Below, one piece after another: positions 13,401 through 26,530 of a stretch of 64,000 nt of DNA. The notes beneath the pieces were generated by a model. It did not search any database. It saw only the letters and a list, made by a program, of their open reading frames with translations, and was not told where the DNA came from. This DNA comes from Vanilla planifolia (lineage: Eukaryota; Streptophyta; Magnoliopsida; Asparagales; Orchidaceae), in the NCBI GenBank assembly GCA_023846275.1, contig CM043865.1, positions 6,250,068 through 6,314,067 of the forward strand, in the 5' to 3' direction. The first letter of the stretch is position 1. The number at the start of each line of letters is the position of its first letter. Both the position numbers and the translations under genes were made by a program.

Positions 13401-15074
13401 TTGTAATTTATTTCTATTCATTTAATGTTTACATTGTAATGCTTGTTCTTATGTCTCAGAATCACAATAACCTTGAATCCTACACTATGGAAGGTCTCAA
13501 TTATTCTATATGAAGTGCCATCTCTAGGTTCCATTGCTTGAGTTAACATAGGCTTTCAGAAGTAATGCACATGATCCTTTGGATGTGCTACAAGACGCTT
13601 CACTTTGCTGCATGAAGAAAATGTTTTGTTGTATGTTAAGCCTATTACTAGTTGTGGATGCCATAGAATTTGTTGTGCAAGGTTCATAAAGTTTAACATT
13701 GCTACTAATTAAATAGATCTGTGTTGCTTTTGCTGAATCTTTTTTTGGGTTCATATGTCGTGCGAGTTTTGGATGAATTTGTTGTAGATGGTTTCGTTCT
13801 TCCACTAGATCCTGTGGAGTGGGTGAGTTTGCCATTGCTAGATCATTAAGGGTTTGTTCTTTTGCTCCTGTTAATAACACTATTGTGATTCTAGAGTTAG
13901 GCATATAGCTACTTGATATGGAGTGTCCTTGCTAAATGTAATAGCTTGAAATGAATTATAAACAATAGAATTTAATTATGAATCATTTATTGGTTGATGA
14001 AAATGTTTTTATATGTAATTATGAAGTTTAAGTTATTTTTAGTATATTCAATAATGGCCATTAAAGAGACTTTTTTTTGGTAAGATTTCAAATAAAATAA
14101 ATATCAATAATTTATGAAAGAACTTGATTGCTGGGTTTGAGCTCATTGATAAGGTCAAGGGTTATAATTTTATTAAATTATGAATTAAGATGAATTTATG
14201 GTGATTTTTTTTAAGAATTAAAAGAAATAGTGAAATAATATTTATAAAAAATAGCATGAAATAAAGTGTATAAATTCTAAATGGAGTTTAAAAATTAAGA
14301 TAAATATAAAGATGCTTAGGGTTGAAAGAGCCAAATATTCTAAAAATAATTTAACAAATTAGTGAGGTTATTCTCTAGCAAGAATGCAAATAATACCAGT
14401 TAGATTAAAATTTGATTTCAACAATAACATAGTATCGTCTTACTAAAGATAGGAGAGAGAAAGAAAGAGAGAGAAGAGGGGGAAGTCATCTTCCATTTTG
14501 TTTCAATCATAAGAATAATTTAGAATAAAAAAAATTGGAGGAAGGAGAGAAAGGAAAGGATTGAGAAAGAAGGATAAGAAGAAGCTTAGTTGAGAAATCA
14601 AAGGTAGTGGAGTGGTTGTGAGGAAGAATTAGAAAAGAAAAAAGATAAGATTTCAATTTTCATAGAAATCCTTGCAATCTCTTAGTGGAATAAAAATTGA
14701 GTTTAGATTCATGTTTATAATGTTGTGAGGAGTTTATTAAATTATTGTTGCATGATTCTAGCTAAAAAAATGGATTGATTGGAATATTGGGAAACTTTAA
14801 ACACTATTGTTATTGTTCCCATGCTTCTTGTGATTAAATCAAATGGTTTGAACATAGAATTAAATAATTTAATTGAATTAAGAAGCCATAGGTTGATGAT
14901 GACGGATTGATTGAATGGTCTAATTAATTGATCAAACAATAATGTCTAGATATTGGATGGTTCAATCCTTAGCAAAACAATATGATATATAATAAAAAAA
15001 AATTTACAAAGGTTTTGAAGAAAATTTAAGACAAAGTAGAAGTGCTTTTAAAAGGAGATGATGTGTTATAATGT
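13401..15074. other. AT-rich intergenic DNA with a GA-rich patch
   Basis: No recognised gene. A 126-codon open frame on the minus strand (13904-13524) has Ser/Asn/Gln-rich, low-information content and no recognised family. A purine-rich patch of GAGA/GAAAG repeats spans about 14448-14660. The remainder is AT-rich without landmarks. Confidence 0.35.
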
Positions 15075-15260
15075 TATGCAACTATAAGAAATCCCATGGT
15101 GTGATAATACCCCAAGTATGTAATTGAGAGAAATCCAATGGAGTAATCATACTTAATGTGATAAAAGTGTATGAAATTGGAGAAATCCCATAGTGCAATA
15201 GTACCTTAGCCTTCGGTATGCAACTAAGGATACCTGTGGCACGATAGTACTAAAGAACAA
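15075..15260. repeat. degenerate tandem repeat, four units of about 42-53 bp
   Basis: Units start with TATG at 15075, 15117, 15170 and 15217. Each continues with an AACTA/AATTG-like word, then AGAAATCC or a related word, then a GTGYGATAGTAC-like word. Spacing is irregular and units are diverged. Such short tandem blocks occur inside plant LTR retrotransposons; here no flanking retroelement proteins were recognised. A G-rich run follows at about 15272-15290. Confidence 0.45.
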
Positions 15261-17299
15261 CCTTCCCATAAGGGGAGGGGAGGGGTGGCGAATTATATTT
15301 CTTTTTAAATTAGTTAAATATGGTTGATACTTATTTTAAATTCTTGAATTCATTGTTGATTACACTAGAAGATTTTAAGAAGAATTTTGCTTAGTTTTGG
15401 AAATAATTGTAATAATTTGTAATAAGTAAATATTCAAAGACTTTTAAGCACTTAGCCACGTTATAACAAGTTTACATAATATAAACATCTTTTCTTATAA
15501 GATGAGTAGCTGAACATTCATATAAGAAGATCCACATAGATCTTCAAATAGTTAAAGAGCAATAGAATATAATGCCTTATAAGAGGCAATAAATAAAGAA
15601 GCTCCAAAGAATAATAACAAAAATGAACTAAAAACACTTTTGCAGGTAAAGAATATATAACATTCATCTACAACCAATGCATAAACAAGTGGCATACTAA
15701 ACATATATATGAAAATATGTTGCCAATCATTGATGAAAAGGAGTGAAGAATGAGAGTGTATGCATCTTTAGAAAGGGATCTCAATAATTTTGGAATATTG
15801 AAAAAGGTTCCATTTGCTAGAAGTAAAGATTCATTATTTTGATTTGACAATCTCATATTAAGTTCTTCTTTAAAGGTTTATTAGACTATCTATAGGCACA
15901 GAACCTTCATAAGATTGACAAAGGTAATTCCAACAATTAGGCAATGTCTATTTTTTGTTTTTCAAAAAGGTTCAGCTAGCTGTTATAAGTTTGTGATTCC
16001 ATTTTTATCATGTGATCAATAGAATCGTACTATAAGAAGAACACAAAATAAAATACACATATATATGTTAAAAATTCATGTACCATCAGAAGGTCTTGAG
16101 TTTAAATGTAGCAAAGGTGTGTTAATATATAAGACTTAAATTATTTTACGATTAAAATTATCATATTATACAAACTTTTTAAGGCTTCACTTCTCATCTT
16201 AAGAACTTGATCATATTATGTGATGATATTATCCTATTATATGAATATATTTGGACTACATAAAATACTTAAAATATAGTCTAATTAATAATACCTTGTT
16301 TATAAAAATTAATCATACTATACAATATAATAAACTTTAATATATAATAAGTCAAAATGCTACTTAAAATTCTTAATTAGATAATTAATTATTTTCTTCT
16401 TCATATACTTAAGTTCATACTAATCATATTATACTATAAGAATATCGTATGATATAATAAGTATAATTTTAATAAAATTTGAAAATAATGATCTTTTTAA
16501 GCTCTTATTATCAAAAAATTTAAATGATGAAAGTATATTAACAAAACTAATAATATTTTAAAAGATACTTGAGTAGTAATGGAATTCAAGTGTATATGTA
16601 AGGTGACTTGTGCAAGTTTATAATTCTAAATATTACATGTAAAATAATATAGGTTTTAATATTTTAGCTCATTCAAGTAAAATAAAATATGTTCATGATA
16701 ACAGCCATACCATCAAGAGTAATGTTTGTACATGACTTTAATCACTTGTGAAATGCATCATCCTTGATAATGTCTCATGGTGAGATATAATGTCAAAACA
16801 TCTTGCATTATCATCATATATTGATCTTTCTAAGGCAACAATTAAAGTAACATATTTGTATACTTTAATATATAATTTTATTATCATCACAACTCACATA
16901 AGGCATAGGATTAATAATCCCCTTTTTTGATGATGGTAAAGACACCACTACAAATGTGCCTTCATGTATGATAAAGCAAGAAAATGATTAAGAAAATGTA
17001 TACAAATGATGAAATACATAATAACTATTCTCTTTAAATCTAAGCACTCCCTTTAAATGATAGCATAAACAACTCTCACTTCTATGACATATATTAAACT
17101 TCTTTCCCTTTTTGTTATTATTTAGGAGGTAGTTCATTTAAAGGGGTTGGTAACTTCTCATGATATCCTAATTTTAACAAATGTTTTTAATAGTAAAGGT
17201 TTAATAAAAACATTAGGCATGTATGTGCTTAAAGGGACAAAAGTCAATGAACAATCTTAAGGTTCACTTATTCCTAATTGAAGTGATATATAGTGTCTA
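15261..17299. other. AT-rich intergenic DNA, no gene seen
   Basis: Strongly AT-rich, with many stops. Words such as CATAYTATA/TATATGA recur at about 16200-16480 and resemble words found near 29, 38-40 and 42.5 kb. No coding or RNA feature is supported. Confidence 0.4.
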
Positions 17300-19080
17300 T
17301 AAGCTTAGATTGAGAGTATTAAATTAAGTTTTCAATTAGATAAATGGTATTATCATAGTCTTCTAATAGTTGTTTAATCCATAAAATTTGAACTATACAA
17401 CTATAAATAGCAATATACTTAGATTTAATTACAAATAGAGCTACATAGTTTTGTTTTATAATAGCCCAAGAGATAAGAGAATAACCAAGCAATTGGCAAA
17501 TTCTATAAGAACTTTTCTTATCCATTATATTACTTTCAAAATTAGCACTAGAGTATGCATCAAATCAATTCTTAGCTAAAGACTTAAGGTATGAGTTCTA
17601 ATAAGATATCTAAATAATGATTTAAAGCTTACAAGTGAGACTCTTTAAGACTTAGTTGAAATATTATACATCACATGCATTATACATTTTTTTGGGTCTA
17701 CTAGTAGTTAGATATAACAAAGAACATGTCATTTTTTTTACAATTTTAGATTAACTAATTTTTTTTATCTTTATCCAATGATGTAATTATTAACATAGCC
17801 TTTAAAATTTCAAATCCAAATTTCTTGAGAAATTTTATAGTATACTTAGTTTGAGATATAAAAAGTTCATTTTTTACTTTACTTATCATCTAAGAAAGAA
17901 AATAAATTCTATCATCAAACTTATTTTTTATATCTAGAAATTCTTCATAAATCCCATCGATAATTAAATTAAAAATTATATTATAAACATAAATTTGATA
18001 AACTAATTGGGCTACCTTTTTATTTCTAATAAAAAGTATAATATGTACTCTATCTCTAATAAAATGACTTAAAATTAAAAAAAAAATTATACTACTTATT
18101 ATATCATGTCTTAAGTATTTGTTTTAAAACATATAATGCTTTCTTCAATTTATAAATATGACATAGCTTGTTATGAACTTCAAAACCTGTGCTATATAAA
18201 CCTCTTTATTTATAAAACCATTAAAAAAAGTCACTTTTTACATCCACTTGATATCACTTGAAGCCATTATAACAAGCATAAATAAGAGTATTCTAATGAA
18301 TTCTAATTGAGTTATGGGTGTAAAGGTTTCTTTAACATCTATTCACTCTTTTTTATTACATTCATTACCTACCAACCTAGCCTTAGTTATAACAAAGATT
18401 CTAGTCTTATCTAATTTGTTCTTAAAAAATATTTCATTTTAATTATAAAATGGTCAAGAGGTATAGGGATTAACTCTCAAAAATTAATCCTCTTATATTA
18501 ACTTAACTTTTCTTTCAAGGCTATTAAGTAACTTATTATGCAAAGCTTCTTAAATAGATTTTAGTTTATAAGATACAAATTATGAGTGGTATAAATTATT
18601 TCTAGTTCTTACTCCTTTCTCCATGTCTTTTAGTACTTAGTCTTTAGGAAGATCCTTATTATACTTCTATTCTTCAAAGACTTGAATTCTTATTAATTCT
18701 TGAGCTTCATTTTTGTTTTATTTATGCACATTATTATCATCAATGCTTGATTTCTCAAACTCCTCAATATCTTCTTTCATGGTTACTATATTATGTCTAA
18801 TGACAAGAGACTCATCAAAAGATACTTAAATAAACTCTTCTACTAATTGGATTTTCTTATTATATATTCTATATGATCTACCATTAAGTGAATATCTTAA
18901 GAAGATACCTTTGTTTGATTTTGCATCAAACTTTCTTAGTTCTCTCTTTCCATTGTTAAGAATGTAACACTTGCTCTTAAATACATGTAAATAAGCTATC
19001 TTAGATTTCTTAGCATATAATAATTCATAATAGAAGCAACTAGATATATTATTTTGTAACACAAAATGGCTAGCGCTATT
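17300..19080 (-). mobile_element. dead Copia retrotransposon (integrase C-term, RT, RNase H)
   Basis: Reading the minus strand from 19062 downward: an integrase C-terminal block (19062-18826) with HVFKSKCYILNN and KFDAKSNKGIFL, typical of plant Copia; the start of reverse transcriptase at about 18414-18240 (KARLVGNE, DVKETFTPITQLE, IRILL); and an RNase H block at 17525-17319 (GYSLISW, KQNYVAL, SKYIA). Stops and frameshifts separate every block, and the catalytic RT core is not readable. No gag, 5' integrase or LTR could be delimited, so this is an old fragment. Confidence 0.75.
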
Positions 19081-21235
19081 TCTTCACTTCTTAATGCATC
19101 ATATTAGTAAGACAACATTTAATCATGTGTTAATCCTCATTATTAAGTAATGAGTAACAAGCTTATCATTGTTAGCCAATAGACTAACTCAAAGAAATTA
19201 TTGCTACCTTCTCTATAAAGTTAAACTAGAAGCTACTAAATGACAAATCACTCTGAACAAAATATATGAAAAGTAAATACCTAAAAAGTAGTAGAAAAGA
19301 TAATACTTTTGATACATAGAAGTGAATGGGAGGTTCTATAAATTTAGTGATAAATAATTAAAAATTATGTATCAATACTAACTCTCTTATCTAGACTCTT
19401 ATATTGGTTGGTATATTTAACTTACACTTTGGCTAGAATGCTATCAGACACAAGCATATGATATTGAAGTCTAGAAAGATGATATGAAACTTTATGTCTT
19501 ATCAAAATTTTAATATTGGTATGGATAATCTTAAATAAATTACTTTCTTTCTTAGAGTAATTGAAGAATCAAAACTTTCAACTGGCCTCTAAATACCCTC
19601 ACTGCCATAGTGAGGATTCTTTGAATCATGTTTTCATTTACTATGACTTAACAAATAAGGTGGGGTCTTTCTTTATCAATGCATTGAAAATTAAGCATAG
19701 AAAAATATCTTAACATACAAGATGTATTTCATAGTTGGTCGTAGTAAATTAAAATACATACAACAATGGATGAAGTTCTTCATATTTGGTCCCTACTAAT
19801 GTGCTAAAATATTTGCAAAGCTTGGAACCTTAAAATGTATAAGGAAATAAGCCAATTAGTTATGAACATTATAAGCAATGATGTATGTAGCTATTGCAAC
19901 ACATTCAAATGTTTATCTCTCATGCAAACATCTTAAGAGGACTTGATTATAGTTCAGCTTGCCTTAATTGTTCTATTCATGCTCATGTTGTTCAAAACAT
20001 ATGAATTAGTCATTTGGATCTTACCACTTGCTAACAAAATGAAGCTTAATGTTCATGGTCTAACATATCCAACTTTCGTAGAATCATTAATGACCACAAA
20101 GGTTAATAAAAGCCATTGCCTTTTTTATTAGAAGATGATTAGTAATGGAAGCAATAGCCTTTACTATTTTCAAAGGTTTGGCATCATGCAAAAGCAATAA
20201 AATTACAAAGACTGTGATTGATCGAACTATATTACACTACTTAATATGATTTAAGGGTATCAAAAAATTCATTGGGAATTGGCTAAATGCATCCAACAAA
20301 TTAAACAAGAGGTCAAAGCAATCAAGGTGGATTGGCACTACATAACCAAAGAGAGTAACAAAATAGTTAGATCACTCACAAAAATGGCTACTCACTTAGC
20401 TAATACATATGTATGAGACTTTTACAACATCCATCGCATTAAAGAACCATGATGAATATGGATAAAGCTAACTTACAATACATTTCAGCATTGTACAATG
20501 TATGATGCACGATCGTTATAGATTATCTTTGATACAAAACTAAATATTGAAGGATTCTCGACCACCAAAAACATAATGTACACAATGATCTTCTAAATTA
20601 TACCATATGGCATTTCAACTTTCCATTTTGAAGCCTTCCCACTGCTAAAACATTTGACAACATATTGCACTGGAAAATTACGATCAAATATCAACATCTT
20701 ACATTTGAATTGTAGATACACCATTCACATTGGTACCTCATCGTACTTTACCACTAGTTACTTCATTCTAATATAGTGTTAGAGTGGTCACTATTCACAT
20801 TTAGTACCTATCATAGCTTGGCAATCTATCTACACCAATGATAAGCCAAATAAGGTCACACATAATAGAGTGACACACTAGTAGTTTCAGTAGATTTGGA
20901 TAAAAAAAATGTGTTTATTAGTCTTTGACTAGCAATTGGGAAAGTTAAAGAACTATTACTTTGTGTTGGATTGAGTAACTATTCACCACTTGTAAGGCTA
21001 CAAATCATTATGAAAGAGATTCTAAGGAACAACTTATGCACTTGTATGTAGTTCTTATCTTGTACATTTTTTCTCTCACAAAATCTAGTAAAGGAAAAGT
21101 GCTTTCCAAACCTTAAGTTTGCTTATTTTGTACATTTTTGTATTTTGGTAAGGCATTATGGATGGGGTTCTTAGTCACCACACTGCAAGTTGTTGATTGC
21201 ATTTTTCAAATCTATATGAAACTATTCCTATGATA
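19081..21235. other. AT-rich DNA of unknown origin
   Basis: No recognised gene. An open frame at 19943-20131 (62 codons) shows no family resemblance. The stretch lies between dead retroelements and may be remnant LTR or gag sequence of one of them, but I could not show it. Confidence 0.3.
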
Positions 21236-24200
21236 GCTAGTATCAAAGCCTCATTCATCAAGATGGCCAACAAAATCTATGAACTCAGAAAAAAAAAATT
21301 AATGGGTGGAAGCTCTCCTTGACATTGCAGCTAACAAGGAATGTTTGCAAGCCATTTTGAAACATTTGCAAACTTGGAGTCAATTTTGACAGGTCTCCAG
21401 TAAACCCTTATTGAGGATTTTGAGAAAATCAATCATAAGTAGGAAAAAATGCATTGCAAATTAACACTGGCTCCTAAAGAAGTAAAATTTTTTAAAAAGA
21501 TAATGAGCATCCCATAAGGATTCCTAAACCAAAGTAATTCAATGGCACTAAGAATACTAAAGAGTTGGAGAACTTCCTACGAGACATGGAGTAGTACTTC
21601 GTTATTGCTTATGTACTAGATGTGAAGAAGGTGGTCATTTCTAGCATGTATCTCAATAAGGATATGAAATTATAATAGGAGAACATGTAGCTTTGATAAT
21701 ACAAATGTTGGAAAGCCAAAGATTGATACATGGGAAAAACTCAAGAGAGAAATGAATGATAAATTTCTCCCTCATAATGCTTCTTGGATGACTTAAAATG
21801 CTCTCAAGAAGTTGATGCATAGTGCTGTGCTAGAATAAGTCAAGAAGTTTAGTTTCTTGATGTTGGACATTCATAATATGTTTAAGAAAGACAAGCTTTT
21901 TAACTTCTTATCTAGATGTGATCATTGCTATTGGCACTCTTGTTAACTAAAGAGTATCCAAAGTTTTAGAAGCCCCTTCAAAATCTAAAGAGAAAAGCAA
22001 AGAAAGAGAGGGGAATAGAAGTGGGATGCAAGAAAGTATGATGATGGTGAGAAGAATGATAAAGGCAAGCAAAAAAGTGTGACATCTTCCCTCCAAGGTA
22101 CAATTAGCTTAATAATTTAGTAATGTTGTTTTTTGTGCAATAGACCTTATCGTGCTAGAGATTGTCCCAAGCATGAGAAGCTTTCTTCCTTCATGGTTGA
22201 GAAAATTAATGAGAAATTTGATAAAAAAAAAAGTTGTTATAATTGTTAATTCTTTGTAATTACTCAATCTCTTAGTAGTTGTTTCAACTAAAATGTTGAA
22301 CACAAGTAATAATGCGACTATTACTCATTCTTTGTTGATGCATGTCTCAATGAAGATGAATGGCCAAGAATTTTGGTAATTGTGGTCACGGGTGCTACAC
22401 ACACTTTTGTGGCAACATGGCTTGTTCAAAAGTTTAGGTTACAAATCTAGGAAACTTCCCAGTTTCTGGAAAATAGTAATTACAAAAGCTCAACTTATGC
22501 ATGGAATGACTTATGGTGTATCATTAACTTTAAGAAATTAGATATGAAAAATCCAATTTATTGGCACTTCGTTTGGATGATTAGATTTGATCCATGGAGT
22601 AGACTTTTGTAGGAAGTCTAAAACAATTCTAATGTCTTATCTTGATAGGATTATGGTAATGTAAGAGGCAACTCCTCACTTTGTTCTATGTTGCTATCTA
22701 TATAGGAAAAAGAAAGTAGAGAGAAAGAACAAAACATAATGTATTTCAACAATGCAACTAAAAAAAGAGTTGAAAATTGATAAGGATATATTCCTTGTTG
22801 CATTGGTAGAGATCAAGGAAGATCAAGTTAACAAGGTACCTAATGCAATTTCAAGAATTTTAAAGGAGTTTGTAGATGTTATCCATTAGTGTTGCTTAGA
22901 AGTTTGCCTCCAAGAAGGGTGATTGTTCACAAAATTTGGTTGCTACCTAGTGCTATTTCTCCTATACATCCACTATATTGGATGTCTTCTTAAGTTGGGT
23001 AAATTGCATAAACAAATAAATGAGTTCTTAGAAGTTGGATTTATTTAACCATCTAAAGCTCCATTTGATGCCTTGATGCTATTTTAAAGAAAGCAGGATG
23101 GCTCTTTGTAGATGTGTGTAGACTATCGTCCAAAAAATAAGGTGATTTTGAAGAACAAGTACTCAATGCCTTTGGTGCAAGATTTGCCAGATTGATTGTA
23201 CAAGATAACAAGGTTCACTTTGTAGTTAGAATATTAGAATATTATAGTTGTAGTAGGGAATGAAGCCAAGACCTCATGTGTGACTTGTTATTACTCTTTT
23301 GAATTCCTAATCATGTCCTTTGACTTGATAAACACTTTCACTACATTCAATATGCTAACAAAAAATATTCTTTATGAGTATCTTAATGAGTTTATTGTGA
23401 TTTACTTAGATGACATTGTGATTCACAACAATTTTCTTGAAGAGCATTGGATGTATTTGAGAAAGGTATTATCTTAATTAAAAGAATTTTAGCTCTATGT
23501 GAAGAAATAAAAATGTGAATTTACTAAGAAAGAGATCATGTTTCTTGGCTAGTTGGTTAGTAATCACGAAGTGAGGATGGATCCAAGGAAGGTGCAAGCC
23601 ATTATGGATTGCCAAGCTCCAACAAAGGTCTTTAGGTTAAGATTTTTTCTTAGTTTAACAAATTATTATCATTGATTTATTTTGTATACTCAAAGCAGGC
23701 TACCCTATTGATAGATGTCTTGATGAAGAGTGAGAGGTGAAACTGGTTTGATGATTGTCAAGAGGCATTTGACAAACTCAAATAAGTCATTTCGAGTGAA
23801 CCCATGCTATGGCTACCTGACTTTGACTTACTATTTAAAGTGAAAACAAATGTATTAAACAAGGCCACCCCATTATTTTCAAAAGCAAGAAGCTAATTAT
23901 TATGGAGCAAAAGTATTTGGCTCATGAAAAAATGGTTGTTGTAGTACACTACCTTCAAATTTATATAGTGTACTTATTGGAAAACAAAATTTGTTATATG
24001 TACTGATAATATTGTCAACACATTCTTCAAAAAAAATAAGAAGTTATCACCAAAGTAAGCTCATTGGCAAGAGTTCCTAGCTAAATATGATATATAGAAG
24101 CATAAGCCTAGTAGACATAAAAAGGTTGCTGATGTGCTAAGTTAAAAATAGGTGTTCGTTGTCTTCTATTCTATGACTTGGACAGAAATATATATAATGA

Positions 24201-24450
24201 ATAGAATTTGGGCTACTATTGTTGATGATGAGGCTTATAGTAAGTTGTCAGATTATGTCTAAGAAAGAATTGTGAGATGGAATTGGACCATGGACTCTTA
24301 AGGTTTAAAGATGGAAGAATATTTGCCCTTTTATGGAGATGGCTTATGAAGAAAGCTACATAAGGAATTGCATGATCCATAGTGGGTTAGACATCTTAAT
24401 AAGAAAAGAATTTTAGCTCTTCTGTCTCATTCCTTATTTTTATGGTTTTA
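21236..24450 (+). mobile_element. dead Gypsy retrotransposon (gag to integrase N-term)
   Basis: Ty3/Gypsy coding remains in the usual order. Gag lies at about 21260-22180, with an FNGT-like block near 21538 and a degraded zinc-finger region near 22130. A protease remnant near 22385 reads TGATHTF, where the catalytic Asp of DTGATH is lost. Reverse transcriptase spans about 22960-23600, with SKAPF, VDYRPKNK and YLDDIVI (intact DD, near 23405). RNase H lies at about 23720-24150 (DDCQEAFDKLK), then VADVLS near 24125. An integrase N-terminal block (LHKELHDP, then LNKKRILALL) lies at 24355-24425. The integrase core and 3' LTR are missing. Numerous stops and shifts mean it cannot be expressed as a polyprotein. 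Confidence 0.8.
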
Positions 24451-25178
24451 ATAACCACAAAAATGTTATCAAACACTATTTTGTTCCATTCTCTTAGGTA
24501 AGCTTTCAATTTTTTTTTAATTAGAGAGTAAGAGCCTCATGCTAGTGTAATTAACAAGAAACTTCTAATTACTTTCTACGATTTATAGTAATGAATATTT
24601 TAATATTTGAATTATTTAAGAATTACTAAAGATTTTGTAGTAAAATATACAATGAGTAATGCATAATTGGATCTTATTTTTGCATAATTGTTGAATTACA
24701 GTCATAGAAATTTGATATATCAATTGCTGATTCACTAACACCTTGTATAATCCTTTATAAACCCGTTTATTCTTCCTCTTACCAAACTAGGTAAAGCGGG
24801 AACCTAAGAATGGGAGATGCTTGAGGTAATGGAGGAATTTTAATCTATTCACATGAAATAATGATAATTAGTAATAACTATGACTAATAAAGGGTATGAA
24901 AAGACTAATCCCTTATTACTTTAAAAGACTAAAGTAAAATGTTATCAATATACTAATCAACATCACAAGACCACAAAAGTTAAGTCATAACTAATTTCAT
25001 AAAAAAAATGTACAAGCTATGATTGAGACATTAAATCAGGTTTATTATTGAATTATTAATGTTACTAATCACTTGTTCCAAATAACCCTATAGCAAGTAG
25101 GGTTACAAGTGTAGATTATGCTAATATGGACTTAAAGAGGGTGGAAAGAGATCAATGGGTGGGTCCCTGAGAGAGGGA
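24451..25178. other. AT-rich DNA between Gypsy remnant and tandem array
   Basis: No open frame or RNA gene is visible. The last 40 bases resemble the end of the tandem unit that follows, so a further degraded unit may lie here. Confidence 0.3.
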
Positions 25179-26530
25179 GTGACTCTTGCGTAATTCTTTT
25201 GGAGGTATAAAAATTAATTATCTTAAATAAGCTAATAAAGGATAAATCATTAATTTTATTTATGATATAATAGTCTCAAGATGTTAAGATACATTTTAAG
25301 AGTATAATTACCTATATCTCATAAAAAAATTATTATTAATTATGTTATCATGGAAATAATGTTGGGATAGATAATTAAAGAATAATGCCCTTTAAGAAGG
25401 ATAAAAAGTACATGGGTTAGGATAAAAAGACCCATTAAGACAATACTTTGAAATAGTAAGACTAGGTTATCACCATATGTGTCGATATCATAATGATGTT
25501 GGTAGCTTTGGATCTATCATTTAATGCTTCTTAATATTAATCTATATATCCTCTTTATTTGATCAACTCTAACATAAAAGACACTTTTGATAGTTGTAAC
25601 TTCTAGTAAATATAGTTTAGTTGTCCATAATCTAGTTAATTTTCTTACTACACTATTTTGGATTGATGGTTACTTAAGGATAATCTTATGAAAAGAAAAA
25701 AAAAGCTATTTGGGTTTTAACACTAAAAAAGGTCCAAAAGTGATTATCAGGTGATATTTTAAGAAATGAATCACTAGACAATGAGTGACTCTTGTGTAAA
25801 GCTTCAAATGATGTAAGGATAAGTTAGCCTCTATTAATTATTGAATAGGAGATCTTATTCTTTATATAAGATATAATGGTTTTAAGATATTGAGATTTCT
25901 TTTGAGATTAAGGATTCTTAAATCACATGAAAAAACTTTATTATGAAGAATAATATTATGTGAAGTATAAAGATATGTAACTAAAGGAAAATATCATTTG
26001 AGAAGGATAAAACCTAGTTGAGTTAGGATGTGATGACCTAATAAGATAATTTCTCAACATAATAAAACAAGGATGTGATCATATATGTCAATATCCCCAT
26101 GATATCTTATGAGTAATTGCATCAATTCTTTAAAGCTCCTTTACATTAATCCATGTGACCTTTATATTTGGTCGATTTCTTCACCATAAAAAATACTTTT
26201 AATAGTTGTGACTTTTTATTAAATATAGTATAATAATACAAAATCTACTTAATTTTTTTACTCCATTAATTTGGGTTTGAAGTCACTTAAGGCTCTTAAG
26301 AGGTAGGGAGAAAAGAAAGTTATTATCGTTGCAACACTCAAAAATGACCAAATGTGATCGCTAAGTGATGCCTTAAGAGAAGGCTTGTCTTATATCAACT
26401 ACTGAATAAGAGATGTCGATCTTTTTATAAGATATAATAGTCTTATGATATTAATGCATCTTTTGGAATTAACGTTGCTTGGATTTTATGAGAAAATGCT
26501 ATAAATCATCTTGTTAGATTGTTTTATTAT
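25179..26530. repeat. tandem array of about 0.6 kb units, two and a partial third
   Basis: Anchor words recur with regular spacing. GTGACTCTTG(C/T)GTAA is at 25179 and 25785 (606 bp). GATATAATRG is at 25264, 25870 and 26431 (606 and 561 bp). Further shared blocks are AGAAGGATAAAA, TTATCACCATATGTGTC versus TGATCATATATGTCAATATC, and a block ending AATAGTTGTAACTT versus AATAGTTGTGACTT. The units are clearly diverged from each other. No coding content is visible. The third unit is cut off at about 26.53 kb. It may be a minisatellite-like array or tandem non-coding parts of a retroelement. Confidence 0.6.

Noticed and set aside
19943..20131. 62-codon open frame
   Set aside because: Short, low-information, no family resemblance and surrounded by decayed repeats.
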